64,000 bases of DNA, taken from the NCBI RefSeq assembly GCF_019925205.1, contig NC_083560.1:122547062-122611061 (forward strand). Reading direction: 5' to 3'. This stretch comes from Metopolophium dirhodum (lineage: Eukaryota > Arthropoda > Insecta > Hemiptera > Aphididae). Positions within the stretch are counted from its first letter, which is position 1, and every line of letters starts with the position of its first letter. The translations under genes and the position numbers were made by a program. Under the pieces are notes generated by a model, which had not been told where the DNA came from, made no database searches, and worked only from the letters and a program-made list of their open reading frames with translations. Positions 1 through 13,917 of the stretch are shown here, one piece after another.

Positions 1-1719
1 TATTATATATTATATTTTATATATAAGGCTGCACGTACGTTATGCGATTCTGTGTGTGTGTCTGTGCTGCAATATATTACCCATCGAAGTAATATTATAT
101 ATTATATTCGGAGAAGCTTATTATACATGATATAAGTGGAGACCGAGGCCCGGTAAAATAACATATACGGTCCGATTATTGTTTTTATTTTTATCATCTC
201 TTATTATTCTCCTTGATGCTGCTCTACGTCTGCGATGAGATTTATTATTATTGAACGGATCGTAATACAGTTTTACATACGTATATAATATATTATATAC
301 CAATACGTTTATGCAATAAATTTACGGCGGAAAATGTCACGTGGAATTTTAAATCCGATTACTTTATAATAAATACATTTTTTCCGGGCAAATATTTGAT
401 TGACGAATTTCCTGAAGGTTTTTTTTTCCTTTCTGGTTAAGCCATAAAATAAAATAAAAAAATAAAGGGTGCGTGGAATATTAATTTACGATGGCTTTCT
501 CTCGAATTTCTTATCGTTTCCCGGCGGGGTGGAATGGAAGAACGCGGCACGGCGTATTGCGATATAATGGGGAATCCGAGTACCATTAAAAAATATACTA
601 GAGGGTTGCGATGAAAAAAGTCATTTTCTCATACCCCTAAAGGTCACGAATCCGGACCGGACGTGCGTCTTCGAACTTGGGCTCGGAAAGGGCGAGCGGG
701 TATAGCGTAAGTTCTTCAAGGAGAACGAGCTGACTATACTTCCTCCGAAATTATAACGACTTGAAATTCTTTTCTCTTCTTATTTTTCCTTTTTTTTTTA
801 TTATCCGTAAAAAAAAATATGTATATATATATACTTATACTATCGTCGGAGAGGAGTACTTGCATAATGAGTATGGTCAACAACGTTTCAAGATCAAAAA
901 TTTTGACGGCTCCGAATAATTGAGGGTTTCGTGGCCGGTCCGCATAGCATTATAATTTATAATATTTAAAAACAGAAATCCGCCTCTTATTTTAACGAAT
1001 TAACACAATTGGTACGCGTAATGTTGTGGGTTTATATACATATAAATGTATGGTCATATATTTTACACTAATTATTTCACGGCGACGAAGACGACGATAG
1101 TGACGACGTTTGTTTCCGTGAAGAATAATACCCATGTATGTATGTATATATATAATATAATTGTGCGCGGTGGTATAAGTGGCCGTCAGTTATTGTACCG
1201 TTGATAATACGTATACGGATGTCGCTTCCTGTTTGGTTACACCGCGTCCGATAATTTATTTAGAAATATTCTCAGAGCTGCAGAAGTTTTTAATATCTTA
1301 CGTGTTATCCGTTATAACAATATTATTGTCGTCGTGCATAATATTATATTGTAATACCTACATAAAGAACGTATTCAAAACATTGTTAAATTAAATATAA
1401 GAATATTTGTGTTTAATTGTTATCCGAACTCTGGTTTGATATAAAAACAGACGAATGTCCGACAGCGGAATGATACGCGAGCCAACAGAATGGAAAGGAA
1501 TCCCTAATGCGTTATATTAAACCACCCACCTCATCGCCGTATTCTACCGCACCACCCCAAACATCCAGCCACCACCTGCACTGTGCAGAAGTGTATTTCG
1601 TTTTCCCTTCATTGTTTTTCTGACAGCGTTTCCAGCGAAGCCGAGAGAAAGAGATTTCGGTTCTCTTGGGAGCGCCGCGCGTTTTCCGCTCGACACGCGT
1701 ACAATGCAGCCGAAGGTTT

Positions 1720-1755
1720 TTTATTATTATTATTATTATTATTATCATCATCATC
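1720..1755. repeat. (TTA)n/(ATC)n microsatellite
   Basis: TTA repeats run directly into ATC repeats. Confidence 0.95.
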
Positions 1756-4700
1756 GTTTTAAAAGCGCTATGCGCACCTATCGTCTGAGGGCAAAGATAA
1801 TAATATTATGATATGCCTGCAGCACAGGAATGTCACGAATGGCCATGGGCGCGGAGTCGGGAATGTTTTCCATACGGTCCTGCTGCAGATGACGAATATT
1901 CAAAATGCCGTTTCGAAAAGCAGCAGCAGCAATGATAGTTGTCTGTTGGCCGTTATTAATAATAATATAATGTTATATCGTAATAATATTCTGCACAATC
2001 GTGCGCTTCTCATTTTGTTGGACGGAATAAATTCCGCAGCCGCGATTATTTATATCACGATACTATTCGTCGGTTTTTAATGAAATGTACAACGCTTTTA
2101 ATGCGCATAGTAATAATAATGCAGCCACGAAGTTCGGGACTGTTAAACACCTTGCACGCCGCCCCGCTGCTCTGCATTATTATTACAACAGACTTCATTA
2201 CAATATTATTATTACTTACCTACCTACCTAATACCGTCGGAACGGAAGAGACCAGCACCGGTGCGGTGGTCGGTGCAGGGTTTTATACTCGTTACTATAC
2301 CTATCTATTGTTTGCATACGACACAGATCGAAATCTATAACGAAATAATATAGAACCTATGCACATGCCACCGACGATAATTATTATTGCTGTGCGGCGT
2401 TCCAAATTCGTTCTCGAAAATAACGTTTACGAAATAAATCGACTGTATACCTGCAACCCGGTTATTGGTTGCTGAATAATTTAGCATATTATCAGAAGTA
2501 TATAAACGCGTATGGGGATACACCACTCGTACACTGCACGAGAACCGGCGGCGGTGTCGGCCAGCACACGAACAAATCGCTTCCGTCTGTTATTGGTGTT
2601 TGCCTTTTCGAGGCTATAACAAATTATGGGTGAATTTTTTTTTTATCCTCGCCGATCTTTGCAAAGTCGTTACCCTCGAAAACACTATGTTATTACATAT
2701 ATTATATGCTTCACACACGCGGAAAACCCACACACCGCGAATAGTGCTTCGTGCAGCCGGTCGTGGTATAATTGCCGAAGAATGGAATTAGCGACGGACT
2801 CTATGAACTTGCAGGTGTTTGAAATTCCAACTGAAGAAATCAAAACTTGAACTCTACTCGCTTTTATTATTATCACGATGATGTGTTACTTTATTAGTCG
2901 ATTAATAATTGGTTATATTTTTAAATAATGTAACACTTCGTTGAAACATAATGTTATTGTTTGTTAGTTTTCACGTTGAAAAATTATTATTACACATGGG
3001 TACAAGAGTGTGATTGGGTGATGGGGTTGGTGAGAGGGAAACGTTGCCGTCGATGCGCTTGTCGGATATAATATCATACAGAAAAACTAGTATTACTGTG
3101 TGTGTGTTTTTTAATGGTCTGTCATACGAGTGTATATTATATTATATAATTACAAAAGACTAAACAAAAAAAATAGGAGACGAACAACAGTTCTGAGCGT
3201 GTCTACCAGTTATTGTGCGGAAACACTTGCAATTAGGCGAGCGTGTCAATTATAAGTGCGGCGGACGCGGTCGGTGACTTGTGTTTGTCGTCGTCGTCGT
3301 CGGAACTATGTACTCGCAAACGTGGATAAGACTTAGGAAATAATATATCTGTCCGATTTACGACTTAAGGGATGATATTGATGATGTGTATTTCACCTAT
3401 GCGTACTACTCTGTTCATAATATACAATGTACGTATAGGCGAGAGTCAACGACGAAAACCGTCTCCTATTTTGCTTCGGAAGATCTTCGGCGCGGCGGTC
3501 GCTGTGAATTATTTATCCGCCGGAAGTGAACGAAATCGATCGGCAAATATCGCGTCGACGTGTGCACATTAATAATATACCCGCATGTATATAATATTAT
3601 GTCATACTGTACAGTCATCGTCACGTCGGGCCTCTGAAACGACTGTCGCTGTTTTATCTTTCCGGTTAGAATCGCGGTAGCCATCGCGCACCGCACACGT
3701 CATACTACGTTTAATATCATAATCATTACAGCCCACCTGTGACTTGTAGTATATTTTTTTCGGTCGCCCACACGCGCGTTTCGTAGTAAACAACCGTATA
3801 CATAATATAGGAAACAGAGTCCGTATATTAAAGACGACATAATAATATTATATTGTTCTACATACGTATAGGTAGTATTTACCTTGTAAAGTTTTTTTTT
3901 TTCAAGTCCGAGTGCATCGAAAAATAGTGCCTACTGCGATCGTCGTGTGCGAGACCTATTATATCAAAATATGACCGATCGCCCTTAATAATAGCATTAT
4001 ACCACACGATATACGTGGTTTGTACCGATATATTATTATTACCAATGTCGTTATTACTATTTTCGTAAAATAGATGACTGTTCGCGACTGATCCAAATTA
4101 TACATATTATATATCTACTCCGCGTACACCGTTATAATATGTTATACCTAAGAATGTTGTCCCTGCGCGTAGGTCGTGCCGCTTGTATTATATTGTATAA
4201 GCCGAGATGACTTTTCCGTATTAATAATAATAATTATATACGCACCCCTCCCCCACTGGAAAAGGCGATTGAACGAGTCGTCGTTTTTGCAATAACTTTT
4301 TTGTGACATTATTAAATCAACATCGAATTATATAATAGGAGACAAGGACGAAAATATCGGCAGTGGTTATTTGTTTCTATTTTTATCCACTTTTTAGTAA
4401 TCAATATGGAAATATGGAATATCATACTGATATTATGTCGAGAGACTGATGACGGACACTAGCTGTAGTGTTGTCAGAAAACCCGCGTTTGGGTGAATCC
4501 AGTTTGCAAATAGAAAATTAATTTGACATTTTTCATAGATGTTTCCCGCGGAAAACATTATTTTCGAAATAATAATAAAAATTTACATCCGCGTATCGAG
4601 CGGGCAATCCGTTTGCGGTGGGCGGGCGGGCGGGTGGTAAGTTCTGCGCGCGCGTAGGGTGCCACTCACATTATATTATATTACACTTTATGTACCTGTA

Positions 4701-6889
4701 CGTGTACATATGTGTGTAAATAATAATAATATACAAATACGTGTCGGCTTTACCAAAGGATTTTTGTATCTTGTTTTCTCTTCTCCTCGCGGTACGCACA
4801 CGGACCGTGTACGACACGGCCACCGCGTATGCACAACACATAGCACACACTGCACGCGTCGAAAATAACGTCGTGGCCCCCAGGCAGTCGATAAACATAA
4901 TAATAACGTAATTATTATTGATTAGCATTGCATTCCCTGTGTAATTATACAATACGTCTGACAATATTATTATTGTATTGTATTGTACTGTATATGTGTG
5001 TCGCGTAGGTGTGTGCGTACCTATGTGTTGCCTTTGTGATCGGTGCCGATAACTACGACTATAATAATTGTATACATATTTCATATTATCATATATATAA
5101 CTATATAAGTGCGTCTTGTATTTGTTATTTATCATTATTATCGTAGTTATTATTATTATTTTTTTCTCCGGGCAAGGACAATGACGAAATAATGTCTGAT
5201 GGCCACAGTGACGAGAGGTCGTTCGTGACGTGATGAAATTCGCATTGAATAGGGTATTCCCGAACGGATAGAAAACGAATCTCCGTCGACGGAGCGATAC
5301 CTGGCCGGAAGGAAGATTGGTCGCTAAGTATAATATTCCATTACCGTCCACCTCTATCTATACCCATAATATTATTATAATTTAGTTAAAGTTTCGTCGA
5401 TTCCCATCGGACAAAAAGTGTTCCGAAAAATCGTATTGTTTTAGTTTCCGGTCGACCAATTCTAATTCAATATTTGTATACATTTATTCAGTCGTCCGAA
5501 AACCTTATCGAACGTTTTCCGAAAGTCGTTTATGTATAATGTATTATAATATACAAATAACCAGAGAGTCCGACAAACAGGCGAAGAGAGTGCGCTATGG
5601 AAACAATATATTATTATTGTCAGCGCGGACATATTTTTCGATTACATTTTTGTCGTTATCGTCGGCGGTGGCGGCGGCGGTGGTGGAGTAGTCGCTTAAG
5701 CCTTGTACTGAAAATGCCAATTCTATGATAATATATTGCCTTCCGCAGTCGCGAATCGTCGTGATGTAATGTAAAAAAGGCTCTTGTTGTTTGTACCTTT
5801 TCTTTTTTTTTAACAAATGTTTTATCTTTTGTTCTGCACACTTCCCCTTAACGCACAAACTTATTGCCACCGCGTGTTGCATTTCCCGGTCACTTGCACC
5901 CCAAGCTAAGGTGGCGTCTTAATGAGCACAATATTTCGAGCCCGTATAGGTGCACGACCTGCTCTTAATATAAAAAAAAAAACGAAACGACTGTGACATC
6001 CATCGCGTGATCTCTGTTTATCTTCGATAGAGCACAAAAACCTCGCTAATCACAGACGCACTCGGCGAATATATTATAATATAATGTAGAACAGTCATCG
6101 ATTTTATTTTTTCCCCGACGTGTTTTTCTGCAGTGTGCTCGACCATAATATGATATATTGTTATACATACGAGTCCTGCATCGTAATATGTAAATTATAT
6201 TGCGCGACGGACGATAATCTTTCCTATATTATAGTCACAGCTGTAGGAATATAATATACCTACATAATACTATAGTATCGCATAATATTTAACATGCACG
6301 CAGCGCGCTGCAATAACTGTCGTCCCCGTCGGTCGAATTAATAGATTTGTAAATCGTATTTTCATTTACCGTCAACGTAGTATATCATATATATTATACA
6401 CACACATATATTATACACTGCACATTATACGCACACGCGCGGCTGACCATCGGCATATTTTCTTGCAGTTGGGGCTCTTTTATTTCTCGTGCATACTATA
6501 TATCCGTCGAAACCGATATATTATACGTGTGGCGTTGCAGTATATTATAATATACCTGAACGAATAACGAATGATTTAAACACAATATTTGGACGCTTTG
6601 GAAAAATCGTTTATTGTGTACCGCGTGCGTGTATTATAATATTTTTATTATATTAAAAATTCCTCATTCGGTATATCGGAGCTCGAGGCGCCTATTGCAA
6701 GCAAGCACATAATATAACATACACGCCGGATAAAAGATTAACGCGCGGCGGCCTATCCCGTTCGAAAACACGTCCATTGACATCACGGCGTATATCTGTA
6801 TCCGATCTCACACACACATGTTATATATTATTATATATATGTGCGCGGGTATTAGTTATCTCCTTTAATTATTTCTTGTCTAATGTGTT

Positions 6890-6891
<2 letters not shown>

Positions 6892-6920
<29 letters not shown>
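6892..6920. repeat. (TG)n microsatellite
   Basis: Uninterrupted TG dinucleotides. Confidence 0.95.
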
Positions 6921-6922
<2 letters not shown>

Positions 6923-8274
6923 CTATGTGTACCGGTGCACTGGCAAATATTTTTGTTTACGAGGGGGCCCCGAATGTTTTACGACCGTGTACAAACAGGT
7001 TATTGGATTGGAACTATAAAGTCGCTTTAATTTTTAATTTTTTTACCCCTTCTCCGTCAGTCTTTCCTTTATTTCTTTCCACCGTCCATTAGTCAAGAGA
7101 CGACCCGAACGGCCGTCGTCGGCGACGTCCAGAGTCACCCGTGTGCTGGCCCAGTGATTTACGCGTATATATTAGATGGGAACGAAAAAAAAAAAATCCT
7201 CATTGGAAACAATATAATAATAACGACTCGACGACGAAAAATCCATTGTAAACACATTCCGCCGCCTATTAGCCGCGTGCGCACACATATAATAATATTA
7301 TGTGGTACGGATAGGATATTTTTTAAAGTCGTATGCGCAAGGAACGAGCGAGGTGTCGGGCGAGATTTACCAACAAGGCAACGACCAAAAAATGAAAAAA
7401 AAAAAAATAAATAAATAAACCGAAACGATTTCTGGCCATATCGTCTCTGCACGACGGCCGTTATAATGATGGTACCTACCTGTTTATGTATAAACGTATA
7501 ATTTAGAATGTGTATAATGTATAATAATATATATTATAATTACACCGCGGCGACGATAACAAAAAAAAAAAAAAAAAATATATATAAAAAGAGAAACAAT
7601 AACCATTAGTGGGCGAGAGTGTTAAAAGAAAAACGATCGGTATTTGAGCCGCGTCGCATATCGAACCGCTCGCATAACATAATGTACGCGTATATATTAG
7701 TTAACCCGTTAAATCGGATATTATAACAGCGATAACTCCCCGGCGCGAGTTAACGGGTCTTTCTTTCTTTTTTTTTAACCGACGGCGATAAAATATTATA
7801 TAGTTAACGCGTTTAACGGCTATATATACGCCTAAAAATGTATAACATTCTATTATATTATATACGCACAATGTATTTTATTATTATTATTATTATTGTA
7901 CAGTTTTTTTTTGTGTCGAAAAATAATTTTTCCGAGAACTCGACACCATAATATTATATAATATTATATATTTTATTACATTATACAACGATTTAAACTT
8001 TAAAGTTTCAAGTTCGCGGCCCTGCCTCCTGGTCACCGCGTTATTATTATTGTACCGTGTCCTATACCGTGGTTAATGGAGCTTTTATTTGTGCAGTCTG
8101 ATGGTAGGGGGTCGGTGGATACGCTCGACATTTTAATTCATACATAGTACCTATATACACTATACAGTGTGCCTGCTCCCTTTAATAATGAATTTAAACA
8201 AATTCCGTATTTTTAAGAATCTTTAGTTTACTTAAAAACATCATTTTAAAATACTCATATATTATTTTACGGCA

Positions 8275-8779
8275 GGGAGTGTCCTATAGCCATATGAACT
8301 TCTTTTTTTTCAAACAAAAACCCACTTTTTTAACTATAAATGATAAAGCACATAATTTTATTTAAGTATATAACTTATGAATTAATACACTTTTTTAAGA
8401 CTAAAGATATTAATATTTTAGTCCTCATATAACGTTTTAAAAACATATAGCCATATTATTATGGTAACTAGAATATTATTAAGTAATATTATTAATGTAT
8501 TAGAAATTAGAATTTTTAATAATAATTAGAGTATAATAAACACTAGCTGACTAAAATATATTACATATTTTAGTTTATACTTTATGTAGAACAATTATTA
8601 AGATTTATCCTTGGTTCATAAGTTTAATAACTATAAGAAACTATACTTGTTCGAATTATTTTGATTTTAGACGCATATTAACATTAATTATCAAAAAAAA
8701 TTGTCTGTTGAACAGTTTATAGAGAAAATGATGGTTCTTATTTGAAATAAAAAGCTTGTATCTCCACAGGACACTCCTT
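8275..8779. mobile_element. MITE-like element with 40-bp imperfect TIRs
   Basis: The left end reads GGAGTGTCCTATAGCCATAT and the right end, reverse-complemented, GGAGTGTCCTGTGGAGATAC. The similarity fades over about 40 bp (roughly 70% by eye, first ten bases of this core identical). The interior is about 500 bp, very A/T-rich, with no coding potential, unlike the GC-mixed flanks. No clear target-site duplication is visible, so the superfamily cannot be assigned. Confidence 0.5.
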
Positions 8780-9827
8780 AAATGGTATACTCGTAAAATA
8801 TCCAAGTATCAGCAGATATGGTATTTAAGTAGGTATAATAAAAAATTACAAAAATCAGAATTTGAATAAATGCATTAATAAATGTTAGGTTGAACGGGTG
8901 GAGTGGAGGGGGGGGGGTGATCACGGTTGGAGAATCACTCTGTATAATATACGTACAGACGACACATTGTATAGTCATGTACGACTATACGCATGTATGT
9001 GCGCGCCGGCCCGTATCCCGTTGTCGTTCTTTTACGACCGATGTAATCTCTTGTTTTAACCGTGAACCGTTTATTATTTTTTCCCGTTTCGAACGTCGTA
9101 GAAACTAAAAACGCGTAAAAACTCCAGCAGAGTGTGGACGATATTGTGTACGGCACGAAATGCACATAAAAAAACCCTTTCGACGAGCGGTTATCGAACG
9201 GTTGGCTTAAAATACTCGTCGGCGTCTATGATGGTATAGGTATCTTGTATAATAATATGTACAGTTGTGTGTAGCGCTGTATACTGTACAATATAATATT
9301 GCGAAAACTATGTGATGTACAACAGTACATGGTGTCGTCGATATAATAATAATATATGCGTTCCTATTATTATTACACAATACCCATATAATATGTGTAG
9401 AATATGTACCCGATGTGTGCACGACAATCGGTATCGTCAATGTTCGAGAGACTTGGAAGCGAAGACAAAAAATGCCCCGATGACTGTAACACGTATCTAT
9501 TATCATGACACGTGTATGTTCCTGTTTTCGTTTTCGTCTATTATAATAATACCCATTCATTAATACATAATATTATAATATGTGCGGTTATTATTATATA
9601 TCACTTTAATATTATGATATGCGGACCCGTCGAAGTCGCTAGACTATACGACGTTTATACGCACCTCTGCGCCCCGCGTCCGCCCGGACTCGGAATTTTC
9701 GACCGTCCGCGCCGGAGCAGTAACCGAATCCGTATCAAAATTCAATCCGGTTTCAACCGCAATTTTTTTGTCTTTGTTTCATCGATCTCCCCATACACGT
9801 ATATTGTATGCGTATAATACGCTCGCG

Positions 9828-9845
9828 CACACACACACACACACA
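9828..9845. repeat. (CA)n microsatellite
   Basis: Uninterrupted CA dinucleotides after GCTCGCG. Confidence 0.95.
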
Positions 9846-12124
9846 TACACATATTATATATGTGCGTGCCGTCGATACAGGTATTGGTTGTGCAGTTTTT
9901 TTCACAGACGGCCAACTGACGACCACAGTGTGCATATATACACACGGCGACGATGAAGGCCTCCCTCGACGAAAACATATCGCGTAGACGTGCCATTTTT
10001 TTTTTCCTCTCGCATTTATTCATATACAAAACGGTTCGAATTGCACCGGCGATCGGAAATAAAACGAATGGCCGCGACCGCTCGGTGGTCACCCCATAAA
10101 AGTATAGTACGCACTTATACCTACCACATGATGTGTAGGTATATATTACAAAATACAAATATAGTAATATATATTATGCATGATATTATTATTATTTACA
10201 GTATTATAATATAAATATGGCCGACTTGTCGTCGATATTATCGAAGTCAGAAAAATGGCGGCTGCCTTCGTGCGGCAATGACATATTTTCACGCGTTTAA
10301 TATAATAGATACATATATTTTTTGAAAAAAGATAGATATTTTTTAAAGCCCGAAGACATGTAGGTACACATAATCATTTTTTTCTTATTTTCGTACACTT
10401 ACATTATACGTCTTCATATACCAATAACTTATTTTTTAAAACGACTGATGCTAACTAATTGATAATCGGTATGACAGTTTTCTCGACATCGTTATTTCAT
10501 GAATACGTTGTTAATATATAGGTACCTACCTATATTATAATTTATTAATTATATATTCTTTGTAATAATGTGCCTGAGATAGGTATTTACTAAATTACAT
10601 CATATTATAATATTGGTAAATATATATATTATATATATATAGGTACACCTTAAGGCTTAAATATCGAATGACACAGACATGGTGGTCGACCTTATGCAGT
10701 GTCTGCAGAATTGAGGAATTTTGCACTCGGTAAAAATAACAAATTATGGTCATTTCAATATGAGAATAGGAATCCAACAGTATTTTTCATCTCCTTGGCG
10801 GAGAACGGTAAACGCACTGGTTTTTTTAACGGAATCGTATATCGATATAGTATAAAAGCTTCAGGGAGGTCGTTTGGACAATTCTTGTCTTAAATAATAC
10901 AAATTAAAAACAAAGACTTCAATTTCAAAAGGATAAACTTTATAGAATAATAAACAGTTAAATATTAATATGATAATTATATGAACAAACAAACAATTTA
11001 TATTTTGTATATATATATATGTACCTATAAGTTACCCGAGCATAAATAATGAAATTATAATCTTTCGTTGCAATTTCACCCAGGTTTTAAGTTTGATAAG
11101 TTCCCGTTGGGCTTAAACATATTATACGGCGAATTAATAAAATATAGATATCAATACAAGTAATTGTTTTATTTTATTTTATACAGAAATATGTATTTTA
11201 TAAGTACCTGGTCTGTAAAATCATAATCAAAATGTCAATATTTGATTAAAACAATTTTCACTACCGCAATAATAATATTTATACGATGGCTATAATAATT
11301 AATATACAATGATTAGTATATTCAATATAAGAGCGTTTACTGTGGGCTCAGTTTCTTTTTGATTTTTCATACCAACATTATTTAGTTAATAGGTAAAGGT
11401 ACCTATTTCTAAATTATCTTAACAAATAGTATATATAGTATGGCGTTTAGTGCGCCATAATTGCGAGCCTCTGTATTATAGTATAATAGCTAATATAAAC
11501 CATGATTTACTGAACACGAAGCTTAAACATTCGAGTAGTAATAATGTAATATAATGTTATGCTCTGCGTGAAAATAATGATTGTCCAGAAAACGGTAGGT
11601 TCCTATGTAGGTACCTATTAAACGTTATAATAATTTTACTTATTTATCTGTCTAGTGTGTTTATATTACATATTTTATTAAGCTCCGGTAAGTCGTATTG
11701 GATATTAATATATGTTATTTGCCCAAGTACCTAACCTAACTATATCGCACGTAGAATAATATTGTAAAATACAATCATAAAAATACACGGCCCAGACGAT
11801 ATTGTACCCCCGAGTGTATATTATAATATCATGAATTCCAGTCTCACAAGTTCCGGCGATGCAGACCGATCATGTATCTCATATTATAATAATATTATCT
11901 TATATATTATATTAATATATTATAATTACGAACGTTCTCGACTTGTTGTACACGTCGTGTCTCCCGACCGTACGTATAATATGATGCGCGTGTTTGCGTG
12001 CGCATACGATAATAATAATAATATGTAGCGAGGCGATATCCCACGGTTTTCGGAATTAATGTGTCGCGTGTGTAATAATTTGTCGTCTCCCTTAGCACTG
12101 CACTCGGTAGGTATACATATCATG

Positions 12125-12145
12125 TATATATATATATATATATAT
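12125..12145. repeat. (TA)n microsatellite
   Basis: Uninterrupted TA dinucleotides. Confidence 0.95.
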
Positions 12146-12454
12146 GGACGACATAAATATTATTATATCATAGTGGACCCGGAAATTTATCAAAAAAACA
12201 ACGAAATAAAAACTGAGCAGCAAGAGACCCCCGCCGGGCCCATTGGCGTAGCGCGCCCGCGCGTGTAATCATTTGTCCGGTCGTTGCTGCCGTTGCTGCT
12301 GCTCGTTGTAGTCCACCGCCGAGTTACATACGAAATATCAATTTTTCATGCCATCACAATAATAGTTATAACAATAATAATATGTACAGACCGCGACCCG
12401 CGACGTTTTCCCCTGCGGACAGGCGACGGAACGCGGAAAACACCCTGTACGCCG

Positions 12455-12461
<7 letters not shown>

Positions 12462-12489
<28 letters not shown>
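12462..12489. repeat. (AC)n microsatellite
   Basis: Uninterrupted AC dinucleotides. Confidence 0.95.
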
Positions 12490-12760
12490 TGGGGTATTGT
12501 ACGATTATTATTGTTCCCCGGAGATCATTTTTCTGCCGTCAAAACGGTCCGTGTATTATATTATTATTTGTGTATGCGTATAATGATCATAATAATAATA
12601 TTATAATATTATGGATACAGCGCGCGCTGCTGCAGTTGAAAAACGACGGCGGCCCGAAAAAAAAAAATAAATCGGAATACGCTTTTACACCGTCGCCGTT
12701 TCGTGTACACATGATAGAGGTGTATACACATAATATATATTATTATTCACAACATTACAA

Positions 12761-12778
12761 CACACACACACACACACA
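12761..12778. repeat. (CA)n microsatellite
   Basis: Uninterrupted CA dinucleotides. Confidence 0.95.
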
Positions 12779-13781
12779 TATTTGACATATAGTTTCCGTA
12801 TTACCGGCGCGTATATACGATATAATGATTTAACGTACCAATGTATATACATAACATGAAAATATAATAAAATGTATAGGTACGCTGTGCGATGCGATGG
12901 CTGTTATTTATATTATACAACAACGAAAAAAACCTAAGCTCCCGTTGTATTTTCCCGGGGATAAAATACAATATTTTGGATGTCGGATGTCGCGCACGCG
13001 TGACGACGATGATGGCAATAACAACAATGACAATGATAGTAAAAACGGCGAAACCGCGGTCGGCCGACGCACTGGTCTTTGACAGATAGATGATTTAAAT
13101 GTGCGGGTAGAACAACCCCTAACACTAGTTTTTACGAAAATCAAAAGTTGCCCCATCACTATAGTATTATATATTATATATGCGACAGGTATAAGTATAT
13201 CTGCTTATCGGTTTAAGTTAATATTTTTCTCCGTTATAACTCAAGACTTTTAGAGTTAAATATTATATTTTTATTCGCTTATAACTTCACGTTTTCAACG
13301 TCAACTACGAACTCTATCAACTCGAGTTAATTGTTTTCATTGACTTGCCCACCTTCGTAAACACATAATATATAATAATAATATTATAAACAATACATGT
13401 CGTATTATATTATATTCGAAAGACTGCAACGACGAAAGCGGACAGGATGAATAATATAATATATCATTATCGAAACGCGTATTATAATAATATACAAATA
13501 TTATGTATACATTAACGCCGACGCGAGACTGTACACTTTATCTTCTGCAGGCGGATTTATTTCGGAAAAGGGGTGTGATCGAAAATTATATTAAATCCAA
13601 TTACGCGCGCAATACGGTGTTGTTTTTATTCCGCACCTAAACGAATAATCGTATTTATTTGACGCGACGTGTGTACATATTATAATAGTATAATATATTC
13701 GTATGTATAATATATTATGATATGTATGATACCTACACACTATGCACAGAATAACGTGTTGATGCCGTATATAATATTATC

Positions 13782-13802
13782 ATTATTATTATTATTATTA
13801 TT
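13782..13802. repeat. (ATT)n microsatellite
   Basis: ATT trinucleotides. About 85 bp before an AAT tract of opposite polarity (13887-13917), so the pair could fold into a stem. Confidence 0.95.
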
Positions 13803-13884
13803 GGACGTAAGTAATTCGTTTTGAAAAAAACAACTTATCCCATACGAAGTGGGGCGTACGTGAAGTTTAATCGTGAAATGTATG

Positions 13885-13886
<2 letters not shown>

Positions 13887-13917
<31 letters not shown>
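13887..13917. repeat. (TAA)n microsatellite
   Basis: Ten or so TAA trinucleotides, complementary to the ATT tract at 13782-13802. Confidence 0.95.

Larger units (their letters stand above)
1..8170. other. Noncoding AT-rich DNA, no gene recognised
   Basis: Short alternating AT-rich and moderately GC-rich patches. Contents seen: a TTA/ATC microsatellite (1720-1755), a GGC/GGT patch (5658-5686), a GT tract (6892-6920), A and T runs and scattered TA-rich palindromes. The longest open frame (4671-5351, minus strand, 226 codons) is largely Ile/Tyr/Thr/Arg-rich translation of TA- and CA-rich DNA and matches no family I know. This may be ephrin intron or upstream intergenic DNA. Confidence 0.6.

Noticed and set aside
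4671..5351. 226-codon open frame on the minus strand, the longest in the window
   Set aside because: Composition is dominated by Ile, Tyr, Thr, Arg and His from TA-, CA- and TTA-rich DNA; no domain, no signal peptide and no homology that I recognise.
10030..10045. GGTTCGAATTG, considered as a tRNA B-box
   Set aside because: Departs from GGTTCGANNCC and no cloverleaf or A-box is seen upstream.
12284..12583. Leucine-rich start resembling a signal peptide, considered as ephrin exon 1
   Set aside because: No ATG in frame after the upstream stop at 12266-12268, and the frame runs into a CA microsatellite instead of an ephrin domain start.
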